64,000 nt of DNA from Ruminococcaceae bacterium D5 (GTDB lineage Bacteria > Bacillota > Clostridia > Oscillospirales > Ruminococcaceae): positions 32,177 through 96,176 of the forward strand of contig FORK01000013.1 in NCBI GenBank assembly GCA_900113995.1, read 5' to 3'. Shown one piece after another: positions 59,997 through 64,000 of this stretch. Position 1 is the stretch's first letter. Each line of letters begins with the position of its first letter. The notes under the pieces are model-generated. The model was not told the DNA's origin. It ran no database searches and was given only the letters and a program-made list of their open reading frames with translations. The translations under genes were made by a program, and so were the position numbers.

Positions 59997-61457
59997 ATGC
60001 TTTATCAGAAGTCCGCAACCGAACTTTCCGCCATGCTCGCCAGGGGCGAGATCAGTGCGGTTGAGCTGACCCGTTCGGTGCTCGGCCGAATCGAGGAAAC
60101 CGACGGGAAGGTCGGAGCTTACGTCACTGTCTGTGCCGAAGACGCTCTGAAACAGGCCGCCGCTGTTGACAGCCGCCGCGCCAAGGGGGAGGAGCTTCCC
60201 GCGCTCGCCGGCATACCGGTCGCCATCAAGGATAATATCTGCACCAAGGGCGTCCTGACCACCTGCTCCTCCAAGATGCTCTATAATTTTAAACCGCCTT
60301 ATAACGCCACTGTCATCGAGCGGCTCAACGCCGCCGGAGCGGTGATGCCCGGCAAGCTGAACATGGACGAGTTTGCCATGGGTTCTTCCTGTGAGAACAG
60401 CGCGGTCAAGCTGACGCACAACCCCCATGACCTTACCCGTGTGCCCGGCGGTTCCTCCGGAGGCTCGGCGGCGGCGGTCGCATCGGGCGAAACGATCCTT
60501 GCGCTCGGTTCTGATACCGGCGGCTCGATCCGCCAGCCCTCGAGCTGCTGCGGCATCGTCGGCCTCAAGCCCACCTACGGCTCGGTTTCGCGCTATGGGC
60601 TGATTGCATTTGCCTCATCCCTCGACCAGATCGGCCCGATGGCCCGCACCGTCGGAGACGCGGCTCTGCTCTACAACACGATCTGCGGCCGCGATGAGCG
60701 CGACGCGACCAGCGCCCACCACGTCTATCCTGATTTCACCAAGTGCATGGGCAAGGGCGTGAAGGGCCTGCGCATCGGTGTGCCCAAGGAATATTTCGGC
60801 CTTGGTGTGACCAAGGAGGTTGAAAAGGCGGTCCTGGGAGCGGTTGACGCACTCAGGGCGGAAGGTGCTGAGATCCGGGAGATCAGCCTGCCCTCAACCG
60901 ATGCCGCGCTTGCCGCTTACTACATCATTTCGTCGGCCGAGGCATCCTCCAACCTCGCCCGGTTCGACGGAGTGAAGTACGGTTACCGCGCCAGGGAGGT
61001 TGACGGCCTGATCGATCTCTATGAGAAGTCGCGCAGCGAAGGCTTCGGCGACGAAGTAAAGCGCCGCATCATGCTCGGCACCTTCGTGCTGTCCTCCGGC
61101 TTTTTTGACGCCTATTACAAGCGCGGCAAGGTGCTTCAGCAGAAGATTGCCTCCGAATTTGCCGAGGCCTTCGAAGGCTGCGACCTCATCGCCACCCCTA
61201 CCTCGCCGTTTACCGCTTTCCGGCTCGGCGAGAATGTCGACGATCCGCTGAAGATGTATGCGGCGGATATCTGCACCGTCACCGTCAACATTGCGTCGCT
61301 GCCGGCGATGTCGATTCCCTGCGGAACCGGTGCCGACGGCATGCCGATCGGCCTGCAGCTCATCGGACCGCGCTTCTCGGAAGCGGCGCTCTTCAACGCC
61401 GCCGCCCACTATGAGTCGCTCGTCGGCGGCTTCAACAAGATCCCGGCGATCGGTTAA
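59997..61457 (+). CDS. gatA: Amidotransferase subunit GatA
   Basis: A 486-residue amidase-signature enzyme. The catalytic triad elements are AIKDNI (Lys near 77), PGGSSGGSAAAVA and DTGGSIRQPSS (serines near 153 and 177). It releases ammonia from glutamine and channels it to GatB. AGGGAGGAG precedes the ATG. Presence of GatCAB implies indirect formation of Gln-tRNA or Asn-tRNA. Confidence 0.97.
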   Translation: MLYQKSATELSAMLARGEISAVELTRSVLGRIEETDGKVGAYVTVCAEDALKQAAAVDSRRAKGEELPALAGIPVAIKDNICTKGVLTTCSSKMLYNFKPPYNATVIERLNAAGAVMPGKLNMDEFAMGSSCENSAVKLTHNPHDLTRVPGGSSGGSAAAVASGETILALGSDTGGSIRQPSSCCGIVGLKPTYGSVSRYGLIAFASSLDQIGPMARTVGDAALLYNTICGRDERDATSAHHVYPDFTKCMGKGVKGLRIGVPKEYFGLGVTKEVEKAVLGAVDALRAEGAEIREISLPSTDAALAAYYIISSAEASSNLARFDGVKYGYRAREVDGLIDLYEKSRSEGFGDEVKRRIMLGTFVLSSGFFDAYYKRGKVLQQKIASEFAEAFEGCDLIATPTSPFTAFRLGENVDDPLKMYAADICTVTVNIASLPAMSIPCGTGADGMPIGLQLIGPRFSEAALFNAAAHYESLVGGFNKIPAIG

Positions 61458-61470
61458 GGAGGGGACAGCA

Positions 61471-62910
61471 ATGAAAAAGGATTATGAGATTATCATCGGC
61501 CTTGAGGTCCATGCGGAGCTGAATACCAAGAGCAAGATTTTCTGCACCTGTAAAAACGCATTCGGCGGCGAGGTGAACGCGAACTGCTGCCCGGTCTGCA
61601 CCGGAATGCCCGGCACTTTGCCGGTCCTCAATGAGCAGGTCGTCTATTCCTGCATCCGGATGGGCCACGCGCTCGGCTGCACCATCCACAACATCTGCAA
61701 GCAGGATCGAAAGAATTATTTCTATCCCGACCTTCCCAAGGCGTACCAGATTTCCCAGTTTGACGTACCGCTCTGCGAAAACGGCGCGCTTGAGGTCATG
61801 CTCGACGACGAGGGACACACCAAGACAATCGGAGTTACCCGCATTCATATCGAGGAGGACGCCGGCAAGCTGATCCATGACGATAACTTTTCCGGCTCGC
61901 TCGTGGATTTCAACCGCTGCGGCGTGCCGCTGATCGAAATCGTCTCCGAGCCGGATATGCGCTCGTCAGCCGAGGCTAAGGCATATCTCGACACCATCAA
62001 GTCGATCCTTCAGTATCTCGATATCTCGGACTGCAAAATGCAGGAAGGGTCGATCCGCTGTGACGTCAACGTATCGGTCCGTCCGGTGGGGCAGAAGGAA
62101 TTCGGCACCCGTGTTGAAATGAAGAATGTCAACTCTTTCTCGGCGGCGGTGCGGGCGATCGACTACGAGGCGGCCCGCCAGATTGAGCTGCTTGAGGATG
62201 GCGGCCATGTCGTGCAGGAGACCCGCAAGTGGAACGACGCAATCGGTGAGAGCATGGTGCTCCGCTCGAAGGAGGACGCACAAGATTACCGCTACTTCCC
62301 TGAGCCCGACCTGCTGACTATCGTGGTGCCGCAGGAGAAGGTGGATGCCCTCAGGGCGGAGCAGCCCGAACTGCCGAATGCCCGCTGCAAGCGGTATATG
62401 TTTGAAAATAAGCTCCCGCGTTTTGATGCGAATCTTCTGGTGGAGAACCGCGACCGCGGCGATCTTTTCGATGCTGCGGCAGCCCTCGGCGCTCCTGCCA
62501 AGGCTGCGGCGAACTGGCTCAACGGCGATGTAGCGCGTTTGCTCGGCGAGCGCGGGCTTACCTTGGCTGATACGAAGCTGACTGCCGAAAGCCTCGCGGA
62601 GATGATCGGTGCGATTGAGAAAAAGACCATTTCCAACACTGCGGGCAAAACGGTGATCGAGGAGATCATGTTCTCCGGCAAGTCGGTCTCCGAGGTGATC
62701 TCCGAGAAGGGGCTGGCACAGGTTTCGGATACCGGCGCACTCCGTGCGGTTGTCGAGGAGGTGCTCTCCAAGAACGAAAAGGCGGTGGGCGAGTACAAGG
62801 CCGGCAAAACCAACGTCATTGGTTTCCTTGTCGGTCAGTGCATGCGCGCTACCAAAGGCAAAGGCAATCCGGAGCTGCTTCGGAAGCTGCTCGAGGAACT
62901 GATTGGCTGA
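61471..62910 (+). CDS. gatB: Amidotransferase subunit GatB
   Basis: A 479-residue protein. It starts MKKDYEIIIGLEVHAELNTKSK and carries the GatB cradle motifs CPVCTGMPGTLPVLN and DRKNYFYPDLPKAYQISQ, and the C-terminal YqeY-like helical domain that binds the tRNA elbow. AAGGAGGGG lies before the ATG at 61471, 13 bases after gatA. It activates mischarged Glu/Asp-tRNA for amidation. Confidence 0.97.
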   Translation: MKKDYEIIIGLEVHAELNTKSKIFCTCKNAFGGEVNANCCPVCTGMPGTLPVLNEQVVYSCIRMGHALGCTIHNICKQDRKNYFYPDLPKAYQISQFDVPLCENGALEVMLDDEGHTKTIGVTRIHIEEDAGKLIHDDNFSGSLVDFNRCGVPLIEIVSEPDMRSSAEAKAYLDTIKSILQYLDISDCKMQEGSIRCDVNVSVRPVGQKEFGTRVEMKNVNSFSAAVRAIDYEAARQIELLEDGGHVVQETRKWNDAIGESMVLRSKEDAQDYRYFPEPDLLTIVVPQEKVDALRAEQPELPNARCKRYMFENKLPRFDANLLVENRDRGDLFDAAAALGAPAKAAANWLNGDVARLLGERGLTLADTKLTAESLAEMIGAIEKKTISNTAGKTVIEEIMFSGKSVSEVISEKGLAQVSDTGALRAVVEEVLSKNEKAVGEYKAGKTNVIGFLVGQCMRATKGKGNPELLRKLLEELIG

Positions 62911-62926
62911 TCAAAGCAGGCAGGCT

Positions 62927-62957
62927 GGGGCGGGATCATTTGATCCCGCCCCTTTTT
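62927..62957 (+). terminator. Terminator of ligA-gatCAB
   Basis: GGGGCGGGATCA, two-base loop, exact inverse, five Ts. Confidence 0.93.
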
Positions 62958-63008
62958 GCATGGGATGAGCTCTGACGGACGTATACATAGAACCGGGAGG
63001 GATGCCGC

Positions 63009-63281
63009 GTGTATTGCCGGGCGAATGATCTGCGCTGCAAGGATGTGATCAACGTGAAAAACGGCTGCCGCATCGGCTGCGTCTGCGATTTTGAGATCGA
63101 TCTCTCGAGCGCGCGGATTTCAGCATTGGTCATCTATGGGCGCTGGCGCTTTTTTGGACTGCTCGGCCGCGGTAAGGATATTATCATCCGTTGGTGTGAC
63201 ATCCAGCTGATTGGCGAGGATGCGATCCTGGTCAATTTTGATGTACCCGGTGACCGGAGCAGGCGCCAGCGAAGGAGATGA
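63009..63281 (+). CDS. YlmC/YmxH family sporulation protein
   Basis: A 90-residue PRC-barrel-like protein: RCKDVINVKNGCRIGCVCDFEID and IRWCDIQLIGEDAILV are characteristic of the YlmC/YmxH group conserved in endospore formers. The exact role is unknown. It starts at a GTG at 63009, eight bases after GGGAGG. The C-terminus is Arg-rich. Marks the host as an endospore-lineage Firmicute. Confidence 0.85.
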   Translation: MYCRANDLRCKDVINVKNGCRIGCVCDFEIDLSSARISALVIYGRWRFFGLLGRGKDIIIRWCDIQLIGEDAILVNFDVPGDRSRRQRRR

Positions 63282-63424
63282 TCGGAAAAATGCTCAGAAA
63301 GGGCAGAAATCCAGGAATGAGCGAATCCCTGCCGGGTAAGACAAGCAGCGGGACGGGGTGCTTTTATGAAGCAAAAGTTTTTCCCTCGCACAAAGTTTTG
63401 ATGCGAAGTTTTTTCAAAAACAGC

Positions 63425-63453
63425 TTGACATTTCATGCTGTTTGCGATAAAAT
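63425..63453 (+). promoter_or_regulatory. Promoter of the tRNA cluster
   Basis: TTGACA, 17 bases, TAAAAT. The expected start near 63460 is 35 bases before the first tRNA. Confidence 0.85.
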
Positions 63454-63494
63454 AAACAACGTCGCCGAAATCCGATGCGGTATTCGGGAGCAGG

Positions 63495-63571
63495 GGGAGC
63501 ATAGCTCAGCTGGTCAGAGCACCTGCCTTACAAGCAGGGGGTCACAGGTTCGAACCCTGTTGCTCCCACCA
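63495..63571 (+). tRNA. tRNA-Val (anticodon TAC)
   Basis: Acceptor GGGAGCA/TGCTCCC, anticodon stem CCTGC/GCAGG with loop CTTACAA, T-loop GTTCGAA, and encoded CCA. Confidence 0.97.
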
Positions 63572-63585
63572 ATTATTTGAGATTC

Positions 63586-63662
63586 GGCCCGGTAGTTCAG
63601 TTGGTTAGAACGCTAGCCTGTCACGCTAGAGGTCGTGGGTTCGAGCCCCATCCGGGTCGCCA
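63586..63662 (+). tRNA. tRNA-Asp (anticodon GTC)
   Basis: Acceptor GGCCCGG/CCGGGTC with one G-T pair, anticodon stem CTAGC/GCTAG with loop CTGTCAC, discriminator G and encoded CCA. Confidence 0.97.
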
Positions 63663-63699
63663 ATTTACTTTACCAAGCGCCCAAAGGCGCTGTTCATGT

Positions 63700-63775
<76 letters not shown>

Positions 63776-63780
63776 TTTCC

Positions 63781-63856
63781 GCGGGTTTAGCTCATCTGGT
63801 AGAGCGCCACCTTGCCAAGGTGGAGGTAGCGAGTTCGAGCCTCGTAACCCGCTCCA
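63781..63856 (+). tRNA. tRNA-Gly (anticodon GCC)
   Basis: Acceptor GCGGGTT/AACCCGC, anticodon stem CCACC/GGTGG with loop TTGCCAA, discriminator T and encoded CCA. Confidence 0.97.
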
Positions 63857-63858
63857 GA

Positions 63859-63905
63859 AAAAATCCTCAAAAATCGCTTGCTGATGCGGTTTTTGAGGAT
63901 TTTTC
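63859..63905 (+). terminator. Terminator of the tRNA cluster
   Basis: AAAAATCCTCAAAAA and its exact inverse, 16-base loop, ending in TTTTTC. The T run is immediately followed by palindromic element copy 3. Confidence 0.88.
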
Positions 63906-63972
63906 TTGTAGCTTCAGCGAAAATAAACCACCAGCTATGCTGGTGGAATAAAAAATCTTTAGATACAAGAAA
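63906..63972 (+). repeat. Terminator-associated palindromic element, copy 3
   Basis: TTGTAGCTTCAGCGAAAATAAA right after the terminator, then CCACCAGC-TAT-GCTGGTGG (63928-63946), then AATAAAAAATCTTTAGATACAAG. Same hairpin as copy 2 (33593-33611) and same lead sequence as copy 1 (28263). Resembles IS200/IS605-type ends; no transposase is visible before the window stops. Confidence 0.55.
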
Positions 63973-64000
63973 ACCTCCTTTTGCTAAACTAAGTGCAGGT

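Overview
The window reads as chromosome of a high-GC, endospore-lineage Firmicute, most likely a gut Clostridia/Oscillospirales type. The signs are strong AGGAGG ribosome sites, sigma-A promoters of the TTGACA/TATAAT type, a YlmC/YmxH sporulation protein, a SpoIID/LytB protein, GatCAB, phosphotransacetylase, a rubredoxin-fused flavoprotein and DUF1538/DUF4317/DUF3795 families. Placement is inference from gene content; no rRNA is present.

Layout. 1-6.3 kb (minus strand): the start of an LCP-family cell-wall protein cut by the window edge, a complete branched-chain amino acid ABC operon (livK-H-M-G-F) and a small membrane protein. 6.9-8 kb: a GT2 glycosyltransferase with a repeat tail. 8.1-10.4 kb: a compact accessory module with a LexA-type SOS box, two promoters, an XRE repressor, an ImmA/IrrE protease, a zinc-ribbon peptide and a phage holin, but no phage structural genes. 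10.5-16.6 kb: two-subunit fumarase/tartrate dehydratase with a YczE-like membrane protein, diaminopropionate ammonia-lyase overlapping a family-4 uracil-DNA glycosylase, and pta. 16.6-20.7 kb: a glycine-betaine ABC operon and a divergently placed GntR-RCK_C regulator resembling BusR, both with the same long inverted-repeat operator over their promoters. 20.8-28.2 kb: radical SAM/DUF3795 genes, a FakA-like fragment, DUF4317, then nifS-thiI-spoIID-like-ruvX behind one near-perfect promoter.

28.3-33.7 kb is patchy accessory DNA: dispersed palindromes and repeats, an amino-acid transporter, an acetamidase/formamidase and a short KdpD/KdpE-like two-component pair. 33.7-36.9 kb: a K+/H+ antiporter with two RCK_C domains and an unknown lipoprotein. 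37.2-42.3 kb: a fructose PTS operon that also carries HPr and enzyme I. 42.4-45.4 kb: HD-domain protein, folC, gap. 45.7-50.1 kb: a block between two damaged, inverted copies of one IS5-like element, holding an alkaline phosphatase, a YibE/F protein and a broken HAD phosphatase. 50.1-53.3 kb: a DUF1538 membrane protein with a double P-II-like protein, then a flavin reductase-rubredoxin. 53.4-57.4 kb: start of an exopolysaccharide locus. 57.6-63 kb: ligA, gatCAB, ylmC/ymxH. 63.4-63.9 kb: tRNA-Val, Asp, Phe and Gly behind one promoter.

Recurring physiological themes are osmotic and potassium balance (betaine importer, BusR-like regulator, RCK_C antiporter, KdpDE-like pair, DUF1538/P-II), and PTS-driven fermentation (fructose PTS, gap, pta). 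The most unusual items are the SOS-box/XRE/ImmA/holin module, the DUF1538 plus tandem P-II pair, the shared BusR-type operators, and three palindromic elements each sitting directly behind a transcription terminator.
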